Shown one piece after another: positions 39,728 to 48,675 of a stretch of 64,000 bases of DNA (position 1 is the first letter of the stretch; the number at the start of each line of letters is the position of its first letter). The position numbers and the translations under genes are program-made. Origin of the DNA: Frondihabitans australicus (lineage in GTDB: Bacteria > Actinomycetota > Actinomycetes > Actinomycetales > Microbacteriaceae); the NCBI RefSeq assembly GCF_003634555.1, contig NZ_RBKS01000001.1, positions 1,612,001 through 1,676,000 on the forward strand, read 5' to 3'. The notes under the pieces were generated by a model. It made no database searches, had not been told where the DNA came from, and was given only the letters and a program-made list of their open reading frames with translations.

Positions 39728-42373
39728 CTAACCACTGGGTTTTGCGTTCTGCGAAGAGGAGCTCGTTGGCTGCGCGGGCGGGAGAATTCGATTGAATGCC
39801 GCCTCAGCTGCCGGCGTGATGGTCGCGGTAGCGATGCCGACGATCAGGGTGAGACTGACGCCGGACGACCAGAGCGTGAGGCGATTTACGTTGTACAGGT
39901 CCGCTAGTCGGTCGATTCCGAACCCGGCCGCTCTGAGCGAGGCGTAGTCGAAGTAGACGCCAAGGGCGATGCTGACGGCCAACAGCTGTACGAGGCGTAA
40001 GAAGAGCGTGCTCGCCGTGTTTGGCGAGGCGATAAACGGCACGAGGATGTCAATTGACTCCGAGACCGCCAGCATCAGGAACACTCGCCAGGCCTTTTCG
40101 ATGCCGCCGGCTCCCCTGAGAAGCGGAAAGAGGAGACCGAATGCGAACCCATATAGAGGAAATCGGAATGCGAAGCCCACATCGAATGCGTAGGTGAGGC
40201 CGCCCGCGCCAGCGTGGCTGCTCAGAGCCGAGAGGGCCTGAGACAGGGCAGTCAGTGACAGGGGAAGTCCGACTACCGCAGCCACGATCGAGCCAGACCA
40301 CGCACGAATCCACGGACCCGACGCGCCGCCCCACTGAAGCCCATCCATACGCGACCGCGCGTCCTCTATGGCGTCCGTTGGAATCGCGAAGGTCTCGGCT
40401 AGTGACCTACTCGCTGTCAGAGCCTCCTCGCCCGCGATGTCAGCGTTAGCGACCTTTCGTCGAAGGCTGTTAGTGGCCTCTCTGAGAAGGCGCACCGGGC
40501 CGATGCGATTCAGCAACGCTCTCGTCGCGAGCACCGTGTCGGCGGCCGGCATGGCCAATCGCCACCCGCCAGGTGACCGCTGCGAAGCCGGCGGGATGAC
40601 GAGGAGGAACAACGCGATCAGCCCTGCTGCGAGGGGCAGTGGGAGAAGGCCTGTCACTACCTGCAGACGTAGGAAGAATGCCGAGGCCACAATAACGAGG
40701 AACAATCGCATCCACTCGGTCGACCACGTCTGCACCGAGGTGTACCCGGCGACCAATGCCAGAACGAGGCTCACGGTCGAGGCGGATTGCAAACCGTATG
40801 ACGCATTGACGCCGTCAAAGAACGAGACGGTGCCGAGGCGCGCTGTGGGGATTGTGACGGCGGCAGCCGTCAAGCCGATTCCGATCAGAACGAGAGTGCG
40901 GGCTCGAGGCGATATCGAAGGGATGACTGCATCCAGGGTTCGGTTACCCAGCACGACGAGAAAGGCGCTGACAACGACGCTCGTCATTATCCGCACCAGC
41001 AAGCCGAGGTTGGGATCGTAAGGCATGCCCGCGCTCAGGCAGGTGAGGAGGCCGAATGTGCCAGCGGTTATTCCCCCGGTGAGACTGGCGCGGCCTCCCA
41101 TCAGGCGAGTGAGCAGAGCGCCCGAGGCGACCACGACGACCGCGGTGACCAGCGGGACCGGTCGTAGACCGAGGTCTCCGAGTTGATCAGCAAACTGGCT
41201 GAGGCCACCTGGACTGAACGCGAAGAAGGCGGCGAGTCCGGCGGCCGCGAAACTGACGACGAGGACAAGCTCTCGCGTCTGCCGCGAAGGTGGCGTAGAA
41301 AGCGTAGCCCCGGCCCATACCCACGAGGCGATGAGGACGTTCGCCACCGGAATGATCGAACCAGGAGCGCGGAGAAGCGAGATGAGATAGTCGAACGGCG
41401 TGGACGCGAAGAGAAAGTCCACTGGTCCAGCATCGAGTTGGTTGAAGAGCTGCGAGGCCCAGTATGTCCCTTCATTGATCCATGAGATGCCGCTCAACCC
41501 GATCGTGATGACGAGCGACGAGAGCAATATTCGGGATTTTCTCCAGGCATCAGGCGACTGCCAGGGCGTCGGAGCACTTCGGGATTCGACGCGTCTGATG
41601 GTGCGTCGGAGGACCAACCAGGGCGTTAGCGCCAAAGCCGCGAGAAGTGACCAGCGCCAGAATGCCTCAAGCTGACTCCAATTCACGCCGGTGTTGGACG
41701 AAGCGACCGCGCTACCGATACTGACAGTCACGGAGCCCGCGGTCCGATCTGCCAATCGCTGGATCGTCCCTGTCTGGGCGGAAGTGTCGCTGAGAGTCCG
41801 GGTGGCGCCGTCAGCAAAGACTCCTGAAATCGGAAGATCTACAGTCGTGACGTCGACATGCATTTTTGCGACACCGGTGGCGTCGTAGTCAATCTGGAGG
41901 GCCGCATTCTTGCCGAATGTGCTTGTGACAGTGAAGCGTCGAGTGATCGTCGCGTCAGACGATGCCGCCGTGAAATGAACGGTGACAGGCGACCAGGTGA
42001 TAACGACCGGACCAGCCGCTAAATTGTCCAGCCGCAGCGATCCGAAAATGTCTTGCGCGTACGCCTCCGAGCCATTGACTTGGCCTTCCTGAGCAAATTG
42101 GACGAGTGGATCACTCTTCGTAGTTGCCACGTCGATCTGACCGTGAGAGCCGCTGAGGGCGAGATGCACTGAGACGACGCCGATCCGTGAGACATGAGAC
42201 ACGACACCCGCAGGCAATTGCTTCTGCCGCGAGACGAGGTGGAAGGAATTTCCAGGCGCCGAAAGGGCCGACGTCAAGGAGCACGCGACCATGAGCACGA
42301 TCAGAGTTAGCACCACGGCGACAACTTTGATGGCAGACGACGCTGACCACCAACGAAAAGAGTCAGATGGCAT
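39728..42373 (-). CDS. large membrane protein of unknown function in a lower-GC islet
   Basis: An 881-residue protein. It has an N-terminal membrane segment (VVAVVLTLIVLMVACSL), an extracytoplasmic beta-rich part (about 40-230), then about a dozen hydrophobic spans, a cytoplasmic helical region around 640-700 (NSLRRKVANADIAGEEALTA) and more spans. No motif identifies a family. The start at 42373 follows AGGAGGAGG; the frame stays open upstream through the tRNA gene, which cannot be coding. Base composition is visibly poorer in G+C than both flanks and codons rare elsewhere (ATA, TTA, AGA, CGA) are frequent, suggesting recent acquisition next to the tRNA. Confidence 0.75.
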   Translation of the reverse strand: MPSDSFRWWSASSAIKVVAVVLTLIVLMVACSLTSALSAPGNSFHLVSRQKQLPAGVVSHVSRIGVVSVHLALSGSHGQIDVATTKSDPLVQFAQEGQVNGSEAYAQDIFGSLRLDNLAAGPVVITWSPVTVHFTAASSDATITRRFTVTSTFGKNAALQIDYDATGVAKMHVDVTTVDLPISGVFADGATRTLSDTSAQTGTIQRLADRTAGSVTVSIGSAVASSNTGVNWSQLEAFWRWSLLAALALTPWLVLRRTIRRVESRSAPTPWQSPDAWRKSRILLSSLVITIGLSGISWINEGTYWASQLFNQLDAGPVDFLFASTPFDYLISLLRAPGSIIPVANVLIASWVWAGATLSTPPSRQTRELVLVVSFAAAGLAAFFAFSPGGLSQFADQLGDLGLRPVPLVTAVVVVASGALLTRLMGGRASLTGGITAGTFGLLTCLSAGMPYDPNLGLLVRIMTSVVVSAFLVVLGNRTLDAVIPSISPRARTLVLIGIGLTAAAVTIPTARLGTVSFFDGVNASYGLQSASTVSLVLALVAGYTSVQTWSTEWMRLFLVIVASAFFLRLQVVTGLLPLPLAAGLIALFLLVIPPASQRSPGGWRLAMPAADTVLATRALLNRIGPVRLLREATNSLRRKVANADIAGEEALTASRSLAETFAIPTDAIEDARSRMDGLQWGGASGPWIRAWSGSIVAAVVGLPLSLTALSQALSALSSHAGAGGLTYAFDVGFAFRFPLYGFAFGLLFPLLRGAGGIEKAWRVFLMLAVSESIDILVPFIASPNTASTLFLRLVQLLAVSIALGVYFDYASLRAAGFGIDRLADLYNVNRLTLWSSGVSLTLIVGIATATITPAAEAAFNRILPPAQPTSSSSQNAKPSG

Positions 42374-42594
42374 CGGCGCGACCCTCCTCCTAGAAACAGG
42401 TATTCGAAGGGTAGTGGCGTCGCGATTTGAGCGTCTACATTCGACGCCAAGATTCTGAGGATACCTCGGCCCGGCAAACCGCCTTAGAGCGAAGCCGTCC
42501 GCTGCGTTGAAACGCAGGGTCCGACTGCACAACGGAGTGGATATCGACAAAACCTCCGGACCACGTTGATTCCGCGTAGTTCCGGGTCTTGGAA

Positions 42595-42671
<77 letters not shown>

Positions 42672-42890
42672 TCAGCGCCAGCCGAAGCCGAGCACTGAGG
42701 TCGTTGCCCCGACCGAGGCAACCATAAGAGCATACCCGACCCGGGAGGCCCGCCGTACCACCTCGGCTCCTGCGCCCCGAAGCCCCGCGCCCAGCCGCAC
42801 CCGGCCCGCGAGTGGCAAGAGACTGCCGATCGCCAGGCCCAGCATCAGCAGAGTTTTGCCACTCGGCGGGCGGGACCGGGCGGCGGGCAA
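42672..42890 (-). CDS. possible small membrane protein upstream of tRNA-Pro
   Basis: A 72-residue frame with two hydrophobic stretches (LLMLGLAIGSLLPLAG and VGYALMVASVGATTSVLGF) around a basic loop. It ends directly at the tRNA. No ribosome site is visible and a later ATG (MLGLAIG) is equally possible. It could be chance coding in GC-rich DNA. Confidence 0.25.
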   Translation of the reverse strand: MPAARSRPPSGKTLLMLGLAIGSLLPLAGRVRLGAGLRGAGAEVVRRASRVGYALMVASVGATTSVLGFGWR

Positions 42891-42893
42891 GAC

Positions 42894-42925
42894 GGGGCGG
42901 GGGGCGGGGCGGGGCGGGGCGGGGC
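42894..42925 (+). repeat. GGGGC tandem array, G-quadruplex candidate
   Basis: Six runs of four or more G separated by single C bases occupy 32 bp. The array ends 12 bp before the TAGGCT -10 box (42938-42943) of the following lipoprotein gene and so covers its -35 region. Four adjacent G4 runs with 1-nt loops are an ideal G-quadruplex pattern. Confidence 0.8.
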
Positions 42926-42953
42926 GCCGGGCGGTCGTAGGCTGGAGCCAGAC

Positions 42954-43364
42954 ATGAGCAGACGAAAGACAGCCACGGCCATCGCCGCCCTCGCCATCGC
43001 TGCGCTCGGCGTGACGGGCCTCACCGGCTGCAGCCCGCAGTTCCCGAGCATCACCGGCGTCTGGAAGACCTCCGACGGCACCCCGACGAAAACCATCTCA
43101 GACGACGGCAACTGCACGAACCTGCTCTACACGACGGCGAAGGCCGTGTCGAAGACGGGTGCCATCAAGATGTACGTGACCGACAACCCGGGGATGTGCC
43201 ACATCATCCGCACCTCCCCCGGCGGCAAATACGTGTTCCAGGTGCACCAGGCGCCCTACTGGCGCAACTACGTCGCCACGGTCACGAACGGTGGCGACAC
43301 CATCGCCTTGAGCTACCACGGCGACCACTTCACGACCCTCACGCGCGAGCCCGGCACCCAGTAG
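42954..43364 (+). CDS. small lipoprotein of unknown function
   Basis: A 136-residue protein: basic start MSRRKTATAIAALAIAALGV, lipobox LTGC, then a compact domain. 'ITGVWKTSDGTPTKTISDDG' and a Cys pair (DGNCTNL and PGMCHII) suggest a small beta-barrel of lipocalin-like or DUF type with a disulfide, attached to the outer face of the membrane. The function is unknown. TAGGCT lies 10 bp and GGAG 6 bp before the ATG, leaving a very short leader. A strong hairpin follows the stop. Confidence 0.7.
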   Translation: MSRRKTATAIAALAIAALGVTGLTGCSPQFPSITGVWKTSDGTPTKTISDDGNCTNLLYTTAKAVSKTGAIKMYVTDNPGMCHIIRTSPGGKYVFQVHQAPYWRNYVATVTNGGDTIALSYHGDHFTTLTREPGTQ

Positions 43365-43386
43365 CCCCCTCCCCAACCGCGGCAGG

Positions 43387-43445
43387 ACGAGATCGCACTC
43401 GTTGTCGCCTTCAGGAGCGGAAGGCGACGACGAGTGCGATCTCGT
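43387..43445. terminator. 25-bp hairpin between convergent genes
   Basis: Arms 43387-43411 and 43421-43445 pair with a single G-U wobble around a 9-nt loop. The stem begins ACGAGATCGCACTCGT. It lies between the lipoprotein gene and the convergent amine oxidase gene; no T-run is present, so bidirectional termination is inferred. Confidence 0.6.
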
Positions 43446-43456
43446 GCCCCGCCGAC

Positions 43457-45406
43457 CTACCCGTGGTGCGCGCAGTGATCGCCCATCGGCTCCGGCGGCA
43501 GGTCGAGCATCGGGTTGCCGTCGAAGAACCCGACCGGCTTGAGGTGGAACCCGGCGCGAACCACCGGCATCACCGGCCAGTCCTCGGGCCGCACGATGTG
43601 GTGCACGCCGACGGTGTACCAGCACACGATGTCGGCGTCCTCGAGCGGCTTGTCGGCGAGCACGTACTGCGAAAGCCCCACGTCGCTGGGCTGCTGCGCG
43701 ATGTAGTCGCCGGCGGCGTAGCGCTCGCGCGGGTCGAAGCCGGTCACCCAGAGCTGCTGGAAGGCGAACGCACCCCGGGAGTGCTGCTGGGAACCCGGCT
43801 GGGCGAAGAACGGAGCTGCCGATCCTGGTTCGATCATGTAGCCGGGTCGGCCGCCCAGTCCGTTCACCGTGTCGGACGACGTCACCAGCCACGAACGACC
43901 CGTCGACGGTGAGGCCGCACGAGCGCCGTCGGCCGCAGACGAGCGCAAGCGCGTCCGCGAGACCTTCCAGGCACTCCCCCACGGATTCGCGGGGCCGGCC
44001 TCGACGGCGGCCGAGTTCAGCTCGTCGATGGAGTTGCGCTGTCCGTCGACCTGCATGTCGAGGCGCACCGAGAAGAAGTGCTGGTGGTGCGGGCCGTACA
44101 GCTCCGGCGCCACGAGCGTGCCGTATCCGGGCTGGTCGCCGGGGGCGACGGAGCCGGGGAGCACCGCACCGGTCGTGATGATGCCGGTGAGCTTGACCTC
44201 GAGCTCGATCGAGCCGTCGAGGTGGAGGTTCCAGTAGAAGCCGTAGTCGTAGTTGCCGACGGTGACGAAGAACGAGATGACCAGTCGGCGGTTGCGACGC
44301 ACCTCGCCGCGGCCGTCGCGGTACTCCGTGTGCTTCCAGCCGATGCCGGCGTCCTCCTCGTGGATGCAGATGCCGTTCGGGATCGTGATCGCGCCGCCCT
44401 CCTGGTCGTTGACCACGGCATCGAGGTATAGGATCTCGCCCACGCAGTCGCACCCGAGCTCGAGCGAGTTGGCCAGCACCCCGAGGCCGTACTCGCCCTC
44501 GTCGAAGACGTTCTTGTTCCAGTGCGTCGGCGCCGGGTCGCCATAGGGCACGTACATCTCGGCGATCGAGCCGCGGTACAGGATCGGTCGAAGCCGCCCG
44601 TGGTCGTCGTACCTCACATCGTGAAGCACCACGCCCTCCCGCGGGGTGTAGCCGACCTGCAGCCGCCACGGCCCCCACGCCAGCGAGTGCCCGTCGAGCT
44701 CGACCGACGAACCCTGGGGCTGCGTGATCTCGATCGGCTTCATCGGCTCGCGCTGGGCGTCGATCCGCGGATACGAGTTGTCGGTCGAGTTGAGCGGGAA
44801 CTCGTAGTTGCCGTCCTTGGGCGGCAGCGGCACCACGCCGTGGTCGGCCACGTCGATGACCGTCCAGGTGTCCATGTCGATCGTGACGATGAGTCCCTCG
44901 ACGGGGTGCGCGTAGCCGTTGTCGTATTCGCCGCGCCGCACGAACGTCAGCAGGCGGGCCAGCCGCCGCGTGGGCTCGTCGCCGGGGCCGGTGTAGCCCG
45001 ACGACCACTTGTCGATCATGCACGACTCGAAGTCCTCGACGCCGCGCAGCCGCATCGCGGCCTGCCACTGCGGGTCCTTCCGCACGAGGTCCTCCGAGAG
45101 GTCGAACTCCTCGACCGAGATCGGAGGCTGGACGTCTGCGATGTGGTCCCACGAGACGAGGTCGCCCGAGGTCAGCGACACGACCCCCTCGTACGTCTCG
45201 TGCGAGGCGGTGTCGCGGACGAGGGCGAACGCTCGGCGATCCCACGTCGCGCCCGGCTCGAACTGCGTGACGACGGGCTTCTCGGGCTCCTGCAGCTCGA
45301 TGAAGATGAAGCGGGCGGAGGGTCCGCGCCCCGTCTTCTCTCGGACGATCGAGGCGGCGGCGGCGATCTCGGCGGCGGACAGGGGCTCGAGCGGGTGGAG
45401 TGCCAT
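43457..45406 (-). CDS. copper-containing primary amine oxidase
   Basis: A 649-residue enzyme that oxidises primary amines to aldehydes with release of NH3 and H2O2. The topaquinone precursor tyrosine lies in VGNYDYGF (N-Y-D-Y consensus), copper ligands in PHHQHFFSVRLDM and HHIVRPEDWPVMP, and the catalytic base region in YGDPAPTHWNKNVFDEGEYG. No signal peptide is seen, so it is cytoplasmic, as for other actinobacterial (Arthrobacter-type) members. TAGCTT stands five bases before the ATG at 45406. It may supply nitrogen from biogenic or plant amines. Next to it, but divergent, is a dienelactone hydrolase gene. Confidence 0.93.
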   Translation of the reverse strand: MALHPLEPLSAAEIAAAASIVREKTGRGPSARFIFIELQEPEKPVVTQFEPGATWDRRAFALVRDTASHETYEGVVSLTSGDLVSWDHIADVQPPISVEEFDLSEDLVRKDPQWQAAMRLRGVEDFESCMIDKWSSGYTGPGDEPTRRLARLLTFVRRGEYDNGYAHPVEGLIVTIDMDTWTVIDVADHGVVPLPPKDGNYEFPLNSTDNSYPRIDAQREPMKPIEITQPQGSSVELDGHSLAWGPWRLQVGYTPREGVVLHDVRYDDHGRLRPILYRGSIAEMYVPYGDPAPTHWNKNVFDEGEYGLGVLANSLELGCDCVGEILYLDAVVNDQEGGAITIPNGICIHEEDAGIGWKHTEYRDGRGEVRRNRRLVISFFVTVGNYDYGFYWNLHLDGSIELEVKLTGIITTGAVLPGSVAPGDQPGYGTLVAPELYGPHHQHFFSVRLDMQVDGQRNSIDELNSAAVEAGPANPWGSAWKVSRTRLRSSAADGARAASPSTGRSWLVTSSDTVNGLGGRPGYMIEPGSAAPFFAQPGSQQHSRGAFAFQQLWVTGFDPRERYAAGDYIAQQPSDVGLSQYVLADKPLEDADIVCWYTVGVHHIVRPEDWPVMPVVRAGFHLKPVGFFDGNPMLDLPPEPMGDHCAHHG

Positions 45407-45470
45407 ACCTGAAGCTATCGGGTTGCCGAGCGACGGGTGTAGTGCCAGAACGGAGTGATTGACTGCCTGT

Positions 45471-46232
45471 ATGTCATCGACGATTCAGCTGGACAACGAC
45501 GGCCCCTTCGACGTGTATCTCGCCTCCCCGCCCGACGGCGTGCCGGTCAAGGGCGGGCTCGTCGTGATCCACGAGATCTGGGGGCTCGTCGACCAGATCC
45601 GGGGCGTCGCCGATCGGTTCGCCGCCGAGGGCTGGGTCGTGGCCGCGCCCGACATCCTGAGCCGCGGTGGCATCACTCCCGAGCTCGGCGAAGAGCTTGC
45701 TGCGATCCGCGCCGGCGACGACGAAGAGGCGAAGAACGCCGCTCAGACGCGCATGCGCGAGGCCTCGACGCCGCGCAACTCGCCCGAGTACGGCGTGTGG
45801 GCGGTCGCCTCGCTGCAGAAGGTGCTCGACCACCTCGACCAGCAGGCAGGATGCACGGGGCACCTGGCCGTCACGGGCTTCTGCTTCGGCGGCTCGTACT
45901 CGTTCGCCCTCGCAGCCGCGGACCCGCGCGTGAAGGCGGCGGTGCCGTTCTACGGCTCGCCGCCCGAGACCTCAGACCTGTCGAAGATCCAGGCGCCGAT
46001 CCTGGCCTTCTACGGCGACGAAGACACTCGGCTCATCGAGGGCCTGCCCGAGGTCACCGCCGGCATGGCGGCAGCCGGCGTCGACTTCACGCCGACGGTC
46101 TACGCGGGCACGGGCCACGCCTTCTTCAACGAGCGGAACCCGCACGCCTACAACGCCGAGTACGCCGCGCAGGCGTGGGACGCCGCGCGCGCGTTCCTCG
46201 ACGAGCACGCCGCCGCCGCCGGGCAGGCCTAG
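45471..46232 (+). CDS. dienelactone hydrolase family protein
   Basis: A 253-residue alpha/beta-hydrolase. The nucleophile is the cysteine of VTGFCFGGSYS, the acid is in FYGDEDTRLI, the histidine in GTGHAFFNERNP and the conserved glutamate in VVIHEIWGLVD: the full dienelactone hydrolase set. The classical substrate is a ring-fission lactone from catechol degradation, but many members act on other esters, and no aromatic pathway genes are nearby. GGAGTG lies about 13 nt before the chosen ATG; a TTG at 45459 is an alternative. A dispersed palindromic repeat follows the stop after 6 bp. Confidence 0.9.
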   Translation: MSSTIQLDNDGPFDVYLASPPDGVPVKGGLVVIHEIWGLVDQIRGVADRFAAEGWVVAAPDILSRGGITPELGEELAAIRAGDDEEAKNAAQTRMREASTPRNSPEYGVWAVASLQKVLDHLDQQAGCTGHLAVTGFCFGGSYSFALAAADPRVKAAVPFYGSPPETSDLSKIQAPILAFYGDEDTRLIEGLPEVTAGMAAAGVDFTPTVYAGTGHAFFNERNPHAYNAEYAAQAWDAARAFLDEHAAAAGQA

Positions 46233-46238
46233 GCCCCA

Positions 46239-46296
46239 GCGACGAAAAGCGACACCTGCGACGCCTCGGTGCGTCGCAGGTGTCGCTTTATGTCGC
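46239..46296. repeat. dispersed palindromic repeat, copy 3
   Basis: Arms 46239-46264 and 46271-46296 (26 bp, two mismatches, 6-nt loop). It carries the GCGACACCTGCGACG core of the copies at 14811 and 27921. It lies in the convergent gap between the hydrolase and the MFS gene. Confidence 0.8.
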
Positions 46297-46323
46297 GACG
46301 GCGGCCGCGGGCGAACGACCGCG

Positions 46324-47562
46324 TCAGTCGATCGTCATGACCTCGTGCGTCTCGGTCGTGAGCACCGACTCGATCCGGGGCCGGCGAGGCGCGCGCGGCC
46401 GGAGCAGCACCACGCCCGCGACGAGAGCGACGAGCACGAGCGCCACGATCGCAGGAGCACCGAGATCCACCGCGTGCCCGTAGCCACCCGCGGTCGCCTC
46501 GCTTCCCAGCCACAGCGCTGCCGCACCCTGTACGAGGTAGGCCACGAGGTAGCCCGCCGACAGCGTGCCCGCACGGTGATGCTCGGGCGTGAACCGGCCG
46601 ATGATCTGCAGTCCCCCCGCGAACAGGAGGCTGTAGGCGATGCCGGCGAAGATCGTGAAGGCGAGGAAGAACCCGAGCGACTGCAGCGAGGCCGCCAGGA
46701 TGAGGGACCCGAACGACAGCACGGCCGCGACGAACGCCACGGGCAGCGCCGCGAGCAGCGGAACCTTGCGCGAGGCGAGGGCGACGACGCCGATCACGAC
46801 CATCGACAGGGCGATGATCGCGCCGATCACGAAGGCGTTGCTCGTGTGCGTCAGCTGCTTGCCGATGGAGGCGCCGAGCGACAGCACCACGGCGCCGATC
46901 GCGTAGGAGGCGCTGAGCGAGATCGCGGCAGTCGCAACCGCGCCCCAGAGGTAGCGCGGAACCACGATGCCGTGGGGGCGCCAGCGCCCGGCATCGGCCG
47001 GGCGGTCGCGGTCGAGCCGGAACACCAGCACGAGGACGATGACCTCGACGCCGAGCAGCACCCAGTACGTGAGGTGGAGCGGGAACGGGGCGTACTGCAC
47101 GAGCGCGCCGCCCAGAAGACTCGCGAACACGAGGCCAACGGCGGTGGACGCCGTGGAGATGGCGCCGGTCCGGGCGGCATTCGCTGATCCTGCGACATCG
47201 ATCATCTTCGCGGTCGCCGGGCTCAGCGAGAGGCCGACGCCCAGGCCCATGAAGGCGCGGCCGACGAGCAGCCAGACGACGTCGGGGGCGAGCGCGAAGA
47301 GCAGCACGCCGACGATCGACGACAGGACCCCGAGCAGGATGCTGGCGCGGCGGCCGATCGTGTCGCTCAGGTCGCCGAACACCAGCAGCACGACGACGAG
47401 GACGAGCGGGTACACGGCGAAGATCGCCGTGGTGAGGAACGGCGTGAGGTGCCAGTCGCTCGAGTAGAGCGGGTACACCGGCGTCGCGGCCCCGCTGGTC
47501 CACAGCGCGAGGGCGAGGACGGCGGCGCAGGTCCAGAACGACAGGCGATTCGAGGTTGGCAT
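46324..47562 (-). CDS. MFS transporter
   Basis: A 412-residue protein with about twelve membrane spans. The A motif between spans 2 and 3 is FGDLSDTIGRRASILLG, and VGRAFMGLGVGLSLSPATAK resembles the motif of drug:H+ antiporters. The substrate is unknown; multidrug or metabolite export is the usual role of this type. The start ATG 47562 was chosen as the first before span 1. It is divergent from an HxlR-family gene 45 bp away, suggesting inducible efflux. Confidence 0.88.
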   Translation of the reverse strand: MPTSNRLSFWTCAAVLALALWTSGAATPVYPLYSSDWHLTPFLTTAIFAVYPLVLVVVLLVFGDLSDTIGRRASILLGVLSSIVGVLLFALAPDVVWLLVGRAFMGLGVGLSLSPATAKMIDVAGSANAARTGAISTASTAVGLVFASLLGGALVQYAPFPLHLTYWVLLGVEVIVLVLVFRLDRDRPADAGRWRPHGIVVPRYLWGAVATAAISLSASYAIGAVVLSLGASIGKQLTHTSNAFVIGAIIALSMVVIGVVALASRKVPLLAALPVAFVAAVLSFGSLILAASLQSLGFFLAFTIFAGIAYSLLFAGGLQIIGRFTPEHHRAGTLSAGYLVAYLVQGAAALWLGSEATAGGYGHAVDLGAPAIVALVLVALVAGVVLLRPRAPRRPRIESVLTTETHEVMTID

Positions 47563-47607
47563 GCAGTGACCATAGCAGGCTGGATACGAAAAACCAACTG
47601 AGGTACG

Positions 47608-48093
47608 ATGGGGGTCATGAGCAAGCGTTCGTGCCCCGACCCGACCTGCGGGATCGCGCAGAGCCTCTCCGTCCTCGGCGAGAAGTGGGCCCTGCTGATC
47701 GTCCGCGACGCCTTCTACGGGCGCACACGGTTCTCCGAGTTCAAGGCGTCGCTCGGGGTGTCGCCCGACGTGCTGACCGCCCGGCTCGGCGCCCTCGTCG
47801 ATGCCGGTGTCCTCACGCGGCAGTGCTACCGCGAGCCCGGCGAGCGCGAGCGCGAGGAGTACCTGCTGACCGACGCGGGCCGCGAGCTCTCCCCCGTGCT
47901 GGCGGCCCTCGGCGCCTGGGGCGTCGACCACCGGCCCGCCGATGTGATCGGCGGCGGCAGCTACACCGAGGCCGAGACGGGCGAGCGCCTGAAGGTCGCG
48001 TTCGTCACCGGCGACGGGCGCATCGTGCCGACGGCCGACGTGAGGGTCGGCCGCACGAGTCGCACGGCCGAGCCTGCCGTTGCTCCTGCCTGA
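47608..48093 (+). CDS. HxlR family transcriptional regulator
   Basis: A 161-residue regulator. The start SKRSCPDPTCGIAQSLSVLG includes two cysteines (C-x5-C) just before the winged helix LGEKWALLIVRDAFYGRTRF and SEFKASLGVSPDVLTARLGA. The double cysteine is a hint of redox or metal sensing. The C-terminal 50 residues form a beta-rich extension (ADVIGGGSYTEAETGERLKV). GAGG precedes ATG 47608; ATG 47617 is also possible. Divergent from the MFS gene, which it probably represses. Confidence 0.9.
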   Translation: MGVMSKRSCPDPTCGIAQSLSVLGEKWALLIVRDAFYGRTRFSEFKASLGVSPDVLTARLGALVDAGVLTRQCYREPGEREREEYLLTDAGRELSPVLAALGAWGVDHRPADVIGGGSYTEAETGERLKVAFVTGDGRIVPTADVRVGRTSRTAEPAVAPA

Positions 48094-48123
48094 CCTGCTC
48101 TCGGCGCGCCAGCGCTCAGCGCG

Positions 48124-48645
48124 TCAGCGCGGCGACGTCGCCAGGAGCCGCGGTGACGGGAACACGCTGCGCAGGTGCGGCGTCGACAGCAGCACCGCGA
48201 TCACGACCATGAGCCCGGAGAAGATCAGCTGCTCGACCACCATCCAGGTCGGGTAGAGGCCGGGGATCAGCGCGACGACCACCGTGACGACGGGGAAGAT
48301 GCGGCTGAACAGCTTCATCCGCGAGAACGCCCAGTAGTAGCCGAGCTGCGCCCGCCACGCGAACACGTAGAGCGAGAGCGTGATCATCAGCACGACGGTC
48401 GCCCGGAACCACACCGCCCACGACACCGCCACGCCATGCGAGGTCAGCGTCACGGCGATCGCGATGGCGGCGACGCCCACGAGCGTCTCGACCAGGAGCA
48501 GCAGGCGCAGGATCCGGAACGCCCTCACGGTCGACTCGTGGCGCCGCATGTCCTCCCGCACGACGTACGCGTGCTGACGCCCGCCGGCGAGGCGGTCGAT
48601 CCGCAGCCGGCGCCACAGTCGGTCCGCGCGTTCGTCGAGGGTCAC
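48124..48645 (-). CDS. four-span membrane protein of unknown function
   Basis: A 173-residue protein. The first 40 residues are basic and cytoplasmic (DERADRLWRRLRIDRLAGGR); four hydrophobic segments follow (LLLLVETLVGVAAIAIAVTL, VVLMITLSLYVFAW, FPVVTVVVALIPG and LIFSGLMVVIAVLL). The start is GTG with GGGGAG upstream. No family recognised. It lies directly downstream of the der gene (30 bp), so it may be the last member of that long operon. Confidence 0.6.
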   Translation of the reverse strand: MTLDERADRLWRRLRIDRLAGGRQHAYVVREDMRRHESTVRAFRILRLLLLVETLVGVAAIAIAVTLTSHGVAVSWAVWFRATVVLMITLSLYVFAWRAQLGYYWAFSRMKLFSRIFPVVTVVVALIPGLYPTWMVVEQLIFSGLMVVIAVLLSTPHLRSVFPSPRLLATSPR

Positions 48646-48675
48646 GACCCTATTCTCCCCGATCCCGGCGAGTGC

